Notes: generated from the letters alone by a model not told the origin. A DNA stretch of 26,938 bases from JAJPXC01 sp964562375 (GCA_964562375.1 CAZLSW010000045.1:1-26938); one strand, 5' to 3'; positions 1 through 9,434 are shown, counted from the stretch's first letter. Numbers and translations are program-made.

Positions 1-56
1 TTAGTTGTTAGTTGTTAGTTGTTAGTTGTTAGTTGTTAGTTGTTAGTTGTTAGTTA
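1..56. repeat. Tandem heptamer repeat, unit TTAGTTG
   Basis: Seven exact head-to-tail copies of TTAGTTG followed by one variant copy (TTAGTTA). The array starts at the window edge, so it may continue to the left. It lies downstream of the 3' end of the large leftward gene at 190-4242. No promoter or ORF explains it. It is a simple tandem array, not a CRISPR, because there are no spacers. Confidence 0.9.
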
Positions 57-120
57 AGGAGGTTGAGCAGTTGGGTGGCGGAGCCATCTGTCACTATGTA
101 ACCCCATGCTTTAGTTTGGG

Positions 121-154
121 GATAAAAAGAGCCGCGGCTTCACAGTCGCGGCTC
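121..154 (-). terminator. Rho-independent terminator of the large leftward secreted-protein gene
   Basis: An 8-bp GC-rich stem (GAGCCGCG at 129-136 against CGCGGCTC at 147-154) closes a 10-nt loop. Read on the minus strand the hairpin is followed by TTTTTATC. It starts 36 bases beyond the stop of the 190-4242 gene, the expected place for its terminator. Confidence 0.8.
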
Positions 155-189
155 CCAGGGTTGTGATATTAGATCATGTTTCAGGGTAT

Positions 190-3100
190 TCAATTGTTAG
201 TGGGGATTTCCTTGGTGGCGTGTCCGTTCTGCACCTTGATGTAGATGTGGCGGCAGGTGGGGTCGAGCACGCGGCGACCTTGGAGGTCGTAGTAAGTGGC
301 TGGGCCTTCCTCCTGGCAATCCTGGCAGTCGACATCCTTCACGCCGGTCGTTCCGCCGGGGGTGGTGACCATGATACCGTCGCCATCCTTCTGGATGGAC
401 TTGTTGACAGCGCGGGCGGCGTAGCGGGCGCGCACCATGTAGGTGAAGTTGTAGGGATCGTCCTTCGAGTCAACCAGCTCACCTTCGGCGGTAACCTCAG
501 GCTGCCACCATACGCGAACAACAACTTTGTTGTCGCCTTCCTGGTTCTTGCCGTTCTCGAAGTCGAACGTGCCCTCTACGATAGCCTCGGTGCCCTCGAT
601 GTTGTCGGGGTCAACGCAGGTCCAGGTGCCATCGCCGTTGGCGATGTACATCCAGGTGATGCGTTGCCAATCCTCGGAGGCGGTGCGCTGGTAGTAGAGC
701 TCGTAGTAGGTAACAGGCTCGGTGTCGACGTCGTCGATGCAGTTGTCGGGCTTGTCGAAGTCGATGTCAAGGCGGAAGTTGCGATGCCAAGTGCCGTCCT
801 CGCGTTGCCAGATGTTGTTCTCCTTAACGACGTTGACGGTTCCCTCGGGATCGTAGGGATCATAGTCGGTCTCAGCCAGTGCCACAACAGGCTCGGAAGA
901 GGAAACCACTTGGGTAGTGTTGTTGATACACTCCAGGGTAAGCTCGGCGGTGTAGGGCTGAGCGTCAAGGTTGTAGATCACAGCCTCGATAGTGTTGGAT
1001 TTGTCGGTCGACTCATCCTTCATGCCCACCTTCTTGATGGCCGCAGCGGCGTTGGCCAAGTTGGCGGCGTTGGTATTGGAAGGATTACCGTTGCTGTCGA
1101 AGCGGTATTCACCGCCAATCTGCTTCTGCTCGCCGTCGAGGAATCGCAGCACATACTCGTTGATAGTGTAGTCGGTGGTCTCGTCGCCAAAGTTGATCTT
1201 CTCCCACGACGCGGTGCCCTTGAAACCAAGGATATCGATAGCGTTGCCATCATTATCGTAATCGTAGTGAATGTCAACCGACATGTTCACGTCGGGCACA
1301 GGCAGGTCGTTGTAGGGGTAGAGACGATACTTGGCCATACGAATAGCGGGCACATATACATATATGTATAGAGCAGTCTCGTTGCCATCGGCGTCAATCT
1401 CGGGTTCAACGCCAAACCAAATACCGTTGGTATACTCTACGTTGGCCGAAGTCGACTCCTGGGCAACGGAGATGATTGGGGTCATATCGGAGTAGGTGAT
1501 GCCGACCTCAGCGGCGCTGTTAGCCTTGGGCACGGTGGGATCGTGAGGAGTGCCGCGGGCGATGGTAAAGTCGCCGATGTTCTTCGACTTGGCAGCCTGG
1601 GGAGTGATCAGCAACAGGTCGTTGTTGAACCACTTGGAGATACCGCCCGCGTTGTTAATACGTGAGAAGGTGCGGTATACCCATTCGCTCGACTTGTTGG
1701 TGTAGTCGACCTCCATAATGCCCTGCGAGCGCAAGGAGTGGATGATGTCGTCGCGACCGTCAATCTTGAAGGCATAGTTCTCGGCGCTGCCGTAGGGATT
1801 GAACTCGCTGTAGTAATCGGCCTTCTTGTGGGTGTAAACCTCGTGGCTTACATAAGCGCCATTCTGGATGAACACCTTGTAAACGTTCATCGAGTAGGTG
1901 GGGGCAAGGTACAGGTAACCACCAGCCGCACTGAACACTTTACCGGTCATTGAGAAATAGTCGCAGCGGCCTACCTTCTTCCAATCCTCGTCGATGGGGA
2001 GAGAGGAAAGCTTGAGCGCCGAAAGGTCGAGAGTTACCTCCTTTGAAACGGTAGCAAGTTCAAGGGGTTTCTCTGAGTCGGGGTCCTCAAGGGGATCCTT
2101 GAATTTGATGAGCGTGCCTTGGGTAAGGGTGGTGGAGAACTCGTAAATCGATGTCGACGTACCCTTACGGATGAAGAAGTTGCCGGCGTCGTCAACGGCG
2201 ATGCCCACGTTGGCGCACTTTTGGAACTTGTACATGATCTTGGCCGAGCCGCGAAGGTCCTGGGCCGAAGTGATCAAGCTCTTGCCGTTCTCGTCAAATT
2301 TATCAGCGCGGATACGCACGATTGCGCCGTACTCGGAGGTGGCACCGTAGTTCTGCGAGCCGTTGGTGTAGGTAAGGTCGTTCTCACGCATGGCAACGAA
2401 CCAGTAGCCCTGGTAGTATACGGCTTGACGATAGAGGTTCTGGTCGTAGAACATGGGGATGCGCGAGTTGGTCAAGATATAGTTCTTGTTGTCTTTCTCG
2501 TCGGCGTCGCCAATGAGGTAGTTGTAGCACTCCTCGATGCCGTAGAGCTCGTTGGCTTTGTCACGCTTAGCCACTTTGACAACCCACTCCTCGCTCTGGG
2601 CGTGCTCGTTGGGCTTTTTGTCGTAGCAGCTCTCGATTACGTAGGTGTGGGTTCCTTCGGGCACGAGGCGGTCGATATAGTTGGTCACCTCCACGTTCTC
2701 GGCGATGAGATAGCCGTCGCGGTAGATGTTATATGTGTCGGGCTTGAAGCCGTAGGTGTTGGTCCAGATCATCTGGGTCTTGGCGAAGCCATCGTAGTTG
2801 CGCTTGCCGTCATCGATAAATTGGGGAGCCGAGGGGAGGAACTTCGGGGTGAGCTTAACCGTCGACGAGAAGTCACACTCCTTGAAGTCGGTCGTGGAGG
2901 TGTAGTCGGTACCCTCGCCAGTGAGATAGCAGATTTTATAAGAAGATGTGGTGATAGTGGTCGAGGATGTGATCTTGGCCGATCCGGTGATGTTGGTGTC
3001 GATATAATCGCAACCGGTGCCAGCGTATACAACCGACCACGAGGAATCGGTCGAACGCTTGCGATAGAGACGCACGGGAGCACCGTCGGGATTGTCCCAC

Positions 3101-4242
3101 GACAGGTAAGCGTCCTGACGATTCAGGCACGACTGGTCGGTGTTGACCTCTACCGAGCCAGTGAAATTGGCAGGCTTGTCAACAGCCATCGTGAAGTTGT
3201 AAAGGAACGCCTTGTGACCCGGTACAATCCCCCACACCTGGATACCCGTGCGCCCGGGGTTGAATTGGCAGTCAAACCACAAGCCACGGTCGGCCACCAT
3301 CTCATAATCGGTGTCATATGTCTCCTCGGTGTAAGTCACCTTGGTGCGGTTGGCGTTCATCACCACGATGCGGCAGTTTTTAAGCTTGTCGCCATCGTCA
3401 TTGAATTGCGACGCACACCAGATGTAGAACGACTTGTGGTCGTAGTCAACATCACCTACCGTAAGGCGCTGGGCACCCAGAGGAACAGCTGCGGCTGAAA
3501 TCGTCACGGGGCCGTTTACCACCGATCCGTCGGGTGCGATTTCCCACTCATATATATAAGATGGATTAGCGGCCTGTGTAAGCACACGCTGGTTGTATTG
3601 CGTCACCGAGCGGGTGGCGTAATCGGTGCGGCGCTCCGGGCGTGCGTAAGCCACATTGGTCGCTGTTGCATTGGCCTGTACCTCTTGCACAGTGGTAACA
3701 GCGCCTTTGTTTACAATCAGGCGATAGAAACAAGTGCTACCCTCGGGCCAAATAAAGAGTGTACCCTCACCACCGAGCAAGTCACCCGAGGCCGTAACAA
3801 TATCGGCGCGGTTCCACATGTACCCCGTGAGGTCGATATCAGCCGCGCCGCTATCGTCCCACGCGGTGGGCGATGCGGGAAGAATACGTAATTTGTTAGT
3901 GCCGGAAGTGGCTGATGTGCCACCGTAGCCGATTACAACATTGCCCGCGTCGTCCGAGCAGAGCTTGTAATCATAGTTTACCGATTCCTCGGTAAAAACC
4001 ACAGCGGTCTTCAAGGTAGTTTTGTCGCCCTTCACTAGACGCTTGTTGTAAGCGTTGACGAAGTAGGCGTTGTTGCTAGAGAGAGCCATAGATCGCATGT
4101 TGCTACCGCTCGCGATCGTAGCCCAGGTGTACTTGGCCGCCGATGGCGACGTCACCGTATAGGATTGGGCCGACGCACATAAGCACGACAATGCCAGCCC
4201 GACGGAGAACGCGGTCAGCTTCATTTTACTTAGGTTTTTCAT
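190..4242 (-). CDS. Very large secreted protein with FnIII-like segments and a C-terminal sorting-like tail
   Basis: Encodes 1350 residues. Seen: a typical signal peptide at the N-terminus (lysines, hydrophobic core, small residues ending CASAQ), so the product is exported. Segments near residues 370-470 and 475-560 have the look of fibronectin type III or similar beta-sandwich domains (patterns such as RLYRKRS, YNIYRDG, THTYVIES). Other stretches look beta-rich and propeller-like. The C-terminus ends with YYDLQGRRV and IYIK, resembling the type A sorting tails of Bacteroidota secreted proteins, although the usual Pro/Gly around IYIK is degenerate. The start at 4242 puts the signal peptide at the N-terminus; a second ATG at 4224 would give a slightly shorter one. 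A hairpin terminator follows. No enzymatic motif was recognised; a role in surface binding or scaffolding is inference only. Confidence 0.85.
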   Translation of the reverse strand: MKNLSKMKLTAFSVGLALSCLCASAQSYTVTSPSAAKYTWATIASGSNMRSMALSSNNAYFVNAYNKRLVKGDKTTLKTAVVFTEESVNYDYKLCSDDAGNVVIGYGGTSATSGTNKLRILPASPTAWDDSGAADIDLTGYMWNRADIVTASGDLLGGEGTLFIWPEGSTCFYRLIVNKGAVTTVQEVQANATATNVAYARPERRTDYATRSVTQYNQRVLTQAANPSYIYEWEIAPDGSVVNGPVTISAAAVPLGAQRLTVGDVDYDHKSFYIWCASQFNDDGDKLKNCRIVVMNANRTKVTYTEETYDTDYEMVADRGLWFDCQFNPGRTGIQVWGIVPGHKAFLYNFTMAVDKPANFTGSVEVNTDQSCLNRQDAYLSWDNPDGAPVRLYRKRSTDSSWSVVYAGTGCDYIDTNITGSAKITSSTTITTSSYKICYLTGEGTDYTSTTDFKECDFSSTVKLTPKFLPSAPQFIDDGKRNYDGFAKTQMIWTNTYGFKPDTYNIYRDGYLIAENVEVTNYIDRLVPEGTHTYVIESCYDKKPNEHAQSEEWVVKVAKRDKANELYGIEECYNYLIGDADEKDNKNYILTNSRIPMFYDQNLYRQAVYYQGYWFVAMRENDLTYTNGSQNYGATSEYGAIVRIRADKFDENGKSLITSAQDLRGSAKIMYKFQKCANVGIAVDDAGNFFIRKGTSTSIYEFSTTLTQGTLIKFKDPLEDPDSEKPLELATVSKEVTLDLSALKLSSLPIDEDWKKVGRCDYFSMTGKVFSAAGGYLYLAPTYSMNVYKVFIQNGAYVSHEVYTHKKADYYSEFNPYGSAENYAFKIDGRDDIIHSLRSQGIMEVDYTNKSSEWVYRTFSRINNAGGISKWFNNDLLLITPQAAKSKNIGDFTIARGTPHDPTVPKANSAAEVGITYSDMTPIISVAQESTSANVEYTNGIWFGVEPEIDADGNETALYIYVYVPAIRMAKYRLYPYNDLPVPDVNMSVDIHYDYDNDGNAIDILGFKGTASWEKINFGDETTDYTINEYVLRFLDGEQKQIGGEYRFDSNGNPSNTNAANLANAAAAIKKVGMKDESTDKSNTIEAVIYNLDAQPYTAELTLECINNTTQVVSSSEPVVALAETDYDPYDPEGTVNVVKENNIWQREDGTWHRNFRLDIDFDKPDNCIDDVDTEPVTYYELYYQRTASEDWQRITWMYIANGDGTWTCVDPDNIEGTEAIVEGTFDFENGKNQEGDNKVVVRVWWQPEVTAEGELVDSKDDPYNFTYMVRARYAARAVNKSIQKDGDGIMVTTPGGTTGVKDVDCQDCQEEGPATYYDLQGRRVLDPTCRHIYIKVQNGHATKEIPTNN

Positions 4243-4710
4243 TTCTGTCCTGTTTTAGGTTTATAGATATAGTTAGTAGTTCCTTGTTAGTAGGTGCAGG
4301 ATGGGTAAAGCACTGGTATACAAATAGCTATGGCAATTGGGGCACGTAAATGTGTCTACTTGGCAAAAGCACCGTATACGACGGGTGGGTTACACTGTGT
4401 CCTATCCTCTGTTATACTTTACTAAGGGTATAGTAAGATTCGGGCGTAAAGTTATACATTTTTTCTACACCTATCGCTATATATGGCTTTTTGTTAGAAT
4501 TAATTAACAATTGGATTTGAAGATTATGTTAGAGAATGTAAATAAAGTCTGATTTTAGTTAAAAATGGCGTTACGCTTTTTCTATTAAATTTGAAAATCA
4601 CTAAATTTGCCGCCGAAGTATATAAGGACGTGTATACCGATTTTTGAAGACTAACAGAATCAATATAACCCGTTTAAATTTAAACTAACTAACATTTATC
4701 ACCCTTTACC
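4243..4710. other. 468-base divergent intergenic region
   Basis: This AT-rich stretch separates the start of the leftward 1350-aa gene from the rightward propeller/amidase unit. It contains two TAAATTTG promoter-like elements for the rightward unit, a weak TAACTTTA match facing left (4447-4454) and a perfect 14-bp palindrome, GTTTAAATTTAAAC, at 4672-4685. The resulting leaders would be long on both sides. I see no convincing small gene or RNA gene here. Confidence 0.7.
4586..4609 (+). promoter_or_regulatory. Bacteroidota-type -7 promoter element(s) for the propeller/amidase unit
   Basis: Two exact matches to TAnnTTTG (both TAAATTTG) lie at 4586-4593 and 4602-4609. Only a weak T-rich stretch (4577-4581) sits at the -33 distance from the second. 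Transcription would start near 4614-4616, leaving a leader of about 95 nt before the ATG at 4711. The match is to the known family consensus; activity is inferred. Confidence 0.5.
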
Positions 4711-5664
4711 ATGAAGAAGTGTACTCTTCTCGTTGCCGCGGTGTTGGTCGCAATGACCGCCTCGGCAGAAGGTCTCAAAGTGGGAGAATTGAGCAACCTG
4801 CGACAGCTCACGCAGGGGTCCGACCGCTATGAGTCCCCTAAATGGTCGCCCGACGCCCAGCGCGTCTCCTTCACTCAAGAAGGTTACAACGGCCTCTATG
4901 TGATGAACCCCGACGGCACCGACCTCCGTCAAATCTCCGACGCCTCGGGCGTGGGCTACATGCACCAGTGGAGCATCGACTCGCGAGAGATCCTCGTGCG
5001 CGACACCCGTTGGGTCACCGAGGGCGACGGCGTTAACCGTTACCACGCCGCTTGGTCGATCGATATGGTAGGTAAGAAAACCCGCCTCACCCAGGACGCC
5101 ATAGACATGCAACCCGCCGCTTGGCGTTACACCCGCGACGGCGCTAAGAGCGTGATGGCCCCCGGCCAGAAACTCACCCAAGTGGCCCTGCAAAAAGCGC
5201 CTTCGGTGCTGATGGCTGAAAAAACCGAGGCTACATACAACGTAAGCTACATCTGCGACTGCGAGTCCCTTACCCTCGTTGACGCCAACGGCAACAAGCG
5301 CGTGCTCTACAACGGCGCCGCTTTCTGCCCCGTCACCTCCCCCGACGGCAAGATGGTGGCTTTCAACGCCATGGACGACGTGATGGTGATGAACCTCGAC
5401 GGCACCGGCTTGCGCAAAATCGACATGGGTTTCAACCCCACTTGGGTCAACAACTCCCAGATCGTCTACGAGCGCACAACCGACAACGGCCACGACTACC
5501 TCACCGGCGAGCTTTACCTCGCCTCCATCAACGGCTCTTCCATCAAAGCCATTACCTCCACCAGCTCCACTATCGAGATGTACCCCTGCGCCTCGGCCGA
5601 CGGCTCCAAGCTGCTGTTCGTCAACTGGAAGGACGGGCAAATCTACTCGGCTGATCTTCGTTAA
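4711..5664 (+). CDS. Secreted TolB-like (PD40/WD40-like) beta-propeller protein
   Basis: Encodes 317 residues. Seen: a signal peptide (MKK, hydrophobic core, cleavage expected after TASA). It is followed by repeated TolB-type blades: a WSPD segment near residue 47 (KWSPDAQRVSFT), YVMNPDGTDLRQIS, a second SPDGKMVAFN motif near residue 210 with VMNLDGTGLRKI, and a final ASADGSKLLFV. These SPDG...I/VxF and NxDGTxLRxL patterns are hallmarks of PD40 repeats. No peptidase or TolB D1 domain is visible, so this is a stand-alone propeller and probably periplasmic. The next gene starts 20 bases downstream and encodes a secreted amidase with propeller-like modules, which suggests one transcript and a shared envelope task. 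The exact ligand is unknown. A 330-aa ORF antisense to it is a codon-bias shadow. Confidence 0.85.
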   Translation: MKKCTLLVAAVLVAMTASAEGLKVGELSNLRQLTQGSDRYESPKWSPDAQRVSFTQEGYNGLYVMNPDGTDLRQISDASGVGYMHQWSIDSREILVRDTRWVTEGDGVNRYHAAWSIDMVGKKTRLTQDAIDMQPAAWRYTRDGAKSVMAPGQKLTQVALQKAPSVLMAEKTEATYNVSYICDCESLTLVDANGNKRVLYNGAAFCPVTSPDGKMVAFNAMDDVMVMNLDGTGLRKIDMGFNPTWVNNSQIVYERTTDNGHDYLTGELYLASINGSSIKAITSTSSTIEMYPCASADGSKLLFVNWKDGQIYSADLR

Positions 5665-5684
5665 CCTTAAACACTCCAAGAAAG

Positions 5685-8600
5685 ATGACAAAGAAACTCA
5701 TCCTGGCGTTGACGTTGATCATGAGCGCGTTGACGCTTTCGGCTACCGTATCCTGGTCGCCCTACCGTATTATGCTTGACCCCGGACACGGCGGCACCGA
5801 CCCCGGTGCTTCCGGCCCCCAGGCTCCCCACGAGGCTACCCTCGCCTTGCGCTGCGGCCTTTCACTGAAATCGATCATCACCGGCTCTACCCTTGGAGGC
5901 ACCGTGAAGATGACACGCACCACCGACACCTACATCTCCCTCTCCTCCCGCAAGTCGATGTCGGTTTCCTACGACCCCTACATCTTCTGCTCGATCCACC
6001 TCAACGCTTGCAACGGCACCGCCCACGGCACCGAAACTTGGTACTACTGGACCACCGGCAACTCGCTCAACCTCGCCAACAAGGTGCAGGCCGAGCTGAT
6101 TTCCCAGATGGGCCTCACCAACCGCGGCGTTAAGCGCAACGGCTGGACTGTGATTACCGGATCATCTTCGGTGCCCGCAGTATTGACCGAGGGCCTCTTC
6201 GTCGACAACAAAGACGAGTGGAGCCTCATCAAGACCGAAGGCTCAACCGGTTACAACAACTGGGTGAACGGTCACCTCTACGGTTTCTACGACCACTTGA
6301 AGCAGACCTTGGGCAAAGATGTCCACAACCCCAAGACCTCTTCAACAACCACTACCGACCCCACCCTCAAGGTGTCCACGACAAGCCTCTACTTCGACGG
6401 ACAGCTCGGTACATCCATCTCCCTCACCTTCAAGATCACCGCTACCGACCTCTCGGGCAACATCACCATCTCCAACCCCGACGATAATGCCTTCGTGATC
6501 TCCGACACATCGGTTAAGGCTTCCGAGTGCACCTCGGGCTACACCGTTACCGTCAAGTTCAAGCCCACAGCCTCGGGTTACGGAATCGGCGAGTGGGATG
6601 GCAAGGTCATCACCGTGTCCAACACCACCTCCGGCACCACCTACACCAAGAAGGTGACCTGCTCCGGCAAGATCGTGGCCAAGCCCTTGAACGACCTCAC
6701 CGAGGTGTGGAACTACTCCGACAAGCGCGGCAACACCACCGACGCCGGCTACGATGCTACAAAGATACGCAACTTCTCCTACTATAAAGGCAAGCTCTAT
6801 TGCGTCTACAACACCAAGAAAATCAAGGTATTGAACGCTTACACCGGCGAGGATCTTGGGGACCTTAACATGGACGACACCTTCACCGGTGGCACCTATA
6901 TCTTCTGCGACGTGAAGGTGTACGACGGTAAGATTTACGCCTGCAACCTCGTGACCGACCCCACCAACGAGAAACTGCGCATCTATTGCTGGGATGACGA
7001 CCAGTCGATGGGCTATCTCCTAAAGGAATTCGCCAACATTCGCGACTGCGAGCGCCTCGGCGACCGCATGAACATCCAGCAGGACGACAACGGCCTCTAT
7101 TTCACCTTCTGCAACCAGAACACCTCCGATACCCGCATCGTGGAATACCGTCAGGACAAGACCGCTGGCACCTGGACCGGAAAGTACTACAAGCTCTACG
7201 AGAAGGACGGCACGACACAGTTCAAGCCCGGCTCCATCGTCCACGCCTACCGTCGCTACAACGACGACGTAGTGCGCTACTGGGTTGACGGCAAGGCTTG
7301 CTTCCCCACCCGCTTCCTCCGCTCAACAGGTCCTACCGACTACTCCTCCAACGGCACCGCCACCAACGAGAACAAGGAGATCGACACCGGCGAGACCTGG
7401 GGCACCAACTGGAGCCAAGCCACCTACGGCGGCTCGCGCTACATCACCTCGATGGTGTTCAACGAGAAGACAGGGACCTCCTCCCAGAACTACACCGGCG
7501 GCCGCGCTCGCCTCGCTATCGACAAGAACGAGGACTACAAGACCGTCGAGCAAGTGGCCGACTATCCCTCCGATGGCCTCAGCGACAACATCCAGAACAC
7601 TCTCTGCAACGGCGACGTGATCTTCAAGACCGACTCGGAGAACAACACCTACGCAATGCTCTGGGTATTCTCCAACAAGCAAGGTATCGCCTTCTTCAAG
7701 AAGGGCACCCTACCCTCCTATACCGTTAGCCCAATCACCCAGATCGTGCCCACCATCACCACAAGCAAGACCGAACTCTCATTCGAGGCTGAGGTTGAGG
7801 GCACGGCTACCGCCAAGGTTACCGTCAAAGGCTCGTCGCTCAAGGGCAACATCGCCCTGTCGCTCGCCGGCACCGACGCTGGTATGTTCAAGATCAACGC
7901 CACTAGCGTTACCGTCGACGAGGCTTCCAAGTCGGTTACCGTCACTTACTCCCCCACCGTCGCCGGAAACCACTCGGCTACTCTCGTCTGCACCTCCGAG
8001 GGCGCCGAGACCGTCGAGATTCCTCTCAACGGCGTGGCTACCAACCCTGTTACCTTCGTCGACACTATCGACACCCTGCAGGAAATGTGGCTCTTCTCCA
8101 CCAACCGTAACAACACCGCCGACGCCCCCTGGCTCGAGGTGAGCAACGCCAATGCCTTCTCTCGCGACCTTGAGTTCCTCAACGGAAAACTCTACGTGAT
8201 CAACGCCAAGGCTTGGAACTCATCCCCCGAGATTAATATCGTCAACGCTTACACTGGCGTGAAGCAGGGCGCGCTCAGCCTCACCGACGTGAGCGGCGGT
8301 CGTGTAGTCGTGGGTGGTGTCTCCTCCATAGGTGGCAAGATTATTGCCTCCAACTCGGCTGCTTCCAACCACACACTCATCATCTACAAATGGAGCTCCG
8401 ACGAGGCCGACCCGCAGATTTGGCTCGAGGATGCAACTCACGGTGGAGTGACCCTGGGCGACCAGATGTCTACCTCCGGCGACATGACCTCCGGTAAAAT
8501 CTGGTTCTCCGACGGTACAGCTATCTATTACTACACTGTCACCAACGAGATTGTTGATCCCAATGTCAACAAGATCGAGTTGGCAAAGGGCGTGGGCACT

Positions 8601-9341
8601 ACCAATGGTTCCTGCCAAGTACAGCCTATGGCCGACGGCTCATTCTGGGTATTCGGCAAGGACACTACCCCCACCCACTTCGCTGCCGATGGCTCAGTTA
8701 TCGAGAGCATTGTCAACTCGGCTATGGCAGAGAGAGACGAGACCGTAAGCAGCCCGCTCCGCGCTACCACTTCCAACAGCGTATTGCGTGGCACCTCCGG
8801 CCAAGTTGTCGACTTCGGCGAGCGCACCTACATGACAGCTCTTACCTACACCGGCTCTACCGGCACGGCAATCGGAGGCGCTGTTGCCCTGATTGACCTC
8901 ACTGAATCGGTTACCACCAGCGAATCGGTAGGTGTATATCCCGCTGAGGGCCTTGGCACAACAGCTAACGAACAGTATCAGTCGGCAGTGGCCACCGTGC
9001 TTTCCGAGGACGGTATGACCCTCAATGTATGGACTCTCGTGCCCTACCAGGGCGTGGCCTACTTCGCTTACTCAGGGACCGGCACTCTTGACAACACCCA
9101 AACTGGCGTTCAGGAGATCCTCGGAGCTGCCAAGTCGTGGCAAATCGCCGCACAAGGTCGCACCGTCATCGCCTCCGAGACCATGGCATCCATCGAGGTG
9201 TACACCCTCAGCGGCAACCTCGCTGCTCAAGGCCGCGGCACCCAGCTCAACTGCCAGAACCTCCCCGTGGGTATCTATCTGATCAAGGCAACCGCCCTCG
9301 ACGGCACCACCAAGGTGCTCAAGACAGCCCTCACCCGATAA
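5685..9341 (+). CDS. Secreted N-acetylmuramoyl-L-alanine amidase (Amidase_3) with duplicated Ig-like/propeller modules
   Basis: Encodes 1218 residues. Family role: zinc-dependent cleavage of the amide bond between muramic acid and the stem peptide of peptidoglycan. Seen: a signal peptide ending near TLSA (20). The amidase domain spans about 27-210 with DPGHGGTDPGA (32-42), the likely Zn ligands H35, E50 and H105 (SIHLN) and the catalytic E169 (LTEGLF). An Ig-like domain follows at about 228-330, a beta-propeller-like region at 335-690, a second Ig-like domain at 693-790 and a second propeller-like region at 795-1120. The two halves share motifs: EVWNYSDKRGNTTDA against EMWLFSTNRNNTADA, and VLNAYTG against IVNAYTG. 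The tail (about 1145-1218; VYTLSGNLAAQG, LPVGIYLIKA) is a type A sorting-like domain. All catalytic residues are intact. The protein is far longer than ordinary amidases; the accessory modules probably bind wall or surface polymers (inference). Confidence 0.9.
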   Translation: MTKKLILALTLIMSALTLSATVSWSPYRIMLDPGHGGTDPGASGPQAPHEATLALRCGLSLKSIITGSTLGGTVKMTRTTDTYISLSSRKSMSVSYDPYIFCSIHLNACNGTAHGTETWYYWTTGNSLNLANKVQAELISQMGLTNRGVKRNGWTVITGSSSVPAVLTEGLFVDNKDEWSLIKTEGSTGYNNWVNGHLYGFYDHLKQTLGKDVHNPKTSSTTTTDPTLKVSTTSLYFDGQLGTSISLTFKITATDLSGNITISNPDDNAFVISDTSVKASECTSGYTVTVKFKPTASGYGIGEWDGKVITVSNTTSGTTYTKKVTCSGKIVAKPLNDLTEVWNYSDKRGNTTDAGYDATKIRNFSYYKGKLYCVYNTKKIKVLNAYTGEDLGDLNMDDTFTGGTYIFCDVKVYDGKIYACNLVTDPTNEKLRIYCWDDDQSMGYLLKEFANIRDCERLGDRMNIQQDDNGLYFTFCNQNTSDTRIVEYRQDKTAGTWTGKYYKLYEKDGTTQFKPGSIVHAYRRYNDDVVRYWVDGKACFPTRFLRSTGPTDYSSNGTATNENKEIDTGETWGTNWSQATYGGSRYITSMVFNEKTGTSSQNYTGGRARLAIDKNEDYKTVEQVADYPSDGLSDNIQNTLCNGDVIFKTDSENNTYAMLWVFSNKQGIAFFKKGTLPSYTVSPITQIVPTITTSKTELSFEAEVEGTATAKVTVKGSSLKGNIALSLAGTDAGMFKINATSVTVDEASKSVTVTYSPTVAGNHSATLVCTSEGAETVEIPLNGVATNPVTFVDTIDTLQEMWLFSTNRNNTADAPWLEVSNANAFSRDLEFLNGKLYVINAKAWNSSPEINIVNAYTGVKQGALSLTDVSGGRVVVGGVSSIGGKIIASNSAASNHTLIIYKWSSDEADPQIWLEDATHGGVTLGDQMSTSGDMTSGKIWFSDGTAIYYYTVTNEIVDPNVNKIELAKGVGTTNGSCQVQPMADGSFWVFGKDTTPTHFAADGSVIESIVNSAMAERDETVSSPLRATTSNSVLRGTSGQVVDFGERTYMTALTYTGSTGTAIGGAVALIDLTESVTTSESVGVYPAEGLGTTANEQYQSAVATVLSEDGMTLNVWTLVPYQGVAYFAYSGTGTLDNTQTGVQEILGAAKSWQIAAQGRTVIASETMASIEVYTLSGNLAAQGRGTQLNCQNLPVGIYLIKATALDGTTKVLKTALTR

Positions 9342-9398
9342 ACTAAGAGCCAGAAATACCCTTTTGAGGAACCTGAGATACACTTCATCCTCAACCCG

Positions 9399-9434
9399 AG
9401 CGGGCGCCCCTTCCAAGGAGCGCCCGCTTCTTTA
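9399..9434 (+). terminator. Rho-independent terminator of the propeller/amidase unit
   Basis: A 9-bp stem, AGCGGGCGC (9399-9407) with GCGCCCGCT (9420-9428), closes a 12-nt loop and is followed by TCTTTAT. It begins 58 bases past the amidase stop. Confidence 0.75.

Noticed and set aside
1..56. Possible CRISPR array
   Set aside because: Units are contiguous 7-mers without spacers, and no cas genes are present.
163..1371. 402-aa open frame antisense to the large secreted-protein gene
   Set aside because: Its sequence is Val/Gly-rich with no domain pattern, as expected from reading GC-rich codons backwards; the sense gene has a signal peptide, terminator and sorting-like tail.
2119..3498. 459-aa open frame antisense to the same gene
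   Set aside because: Low-complexity Val/Gly/Leu-rich shadow with no motifs or start signals.
4699..5691. 330-aa open frame antisense to the propeller gene
   Set aside because: Val/Gly/His-rich mirror of repeated TolB codons; the sense frame has a signal peptide and clear PD40 repeats.
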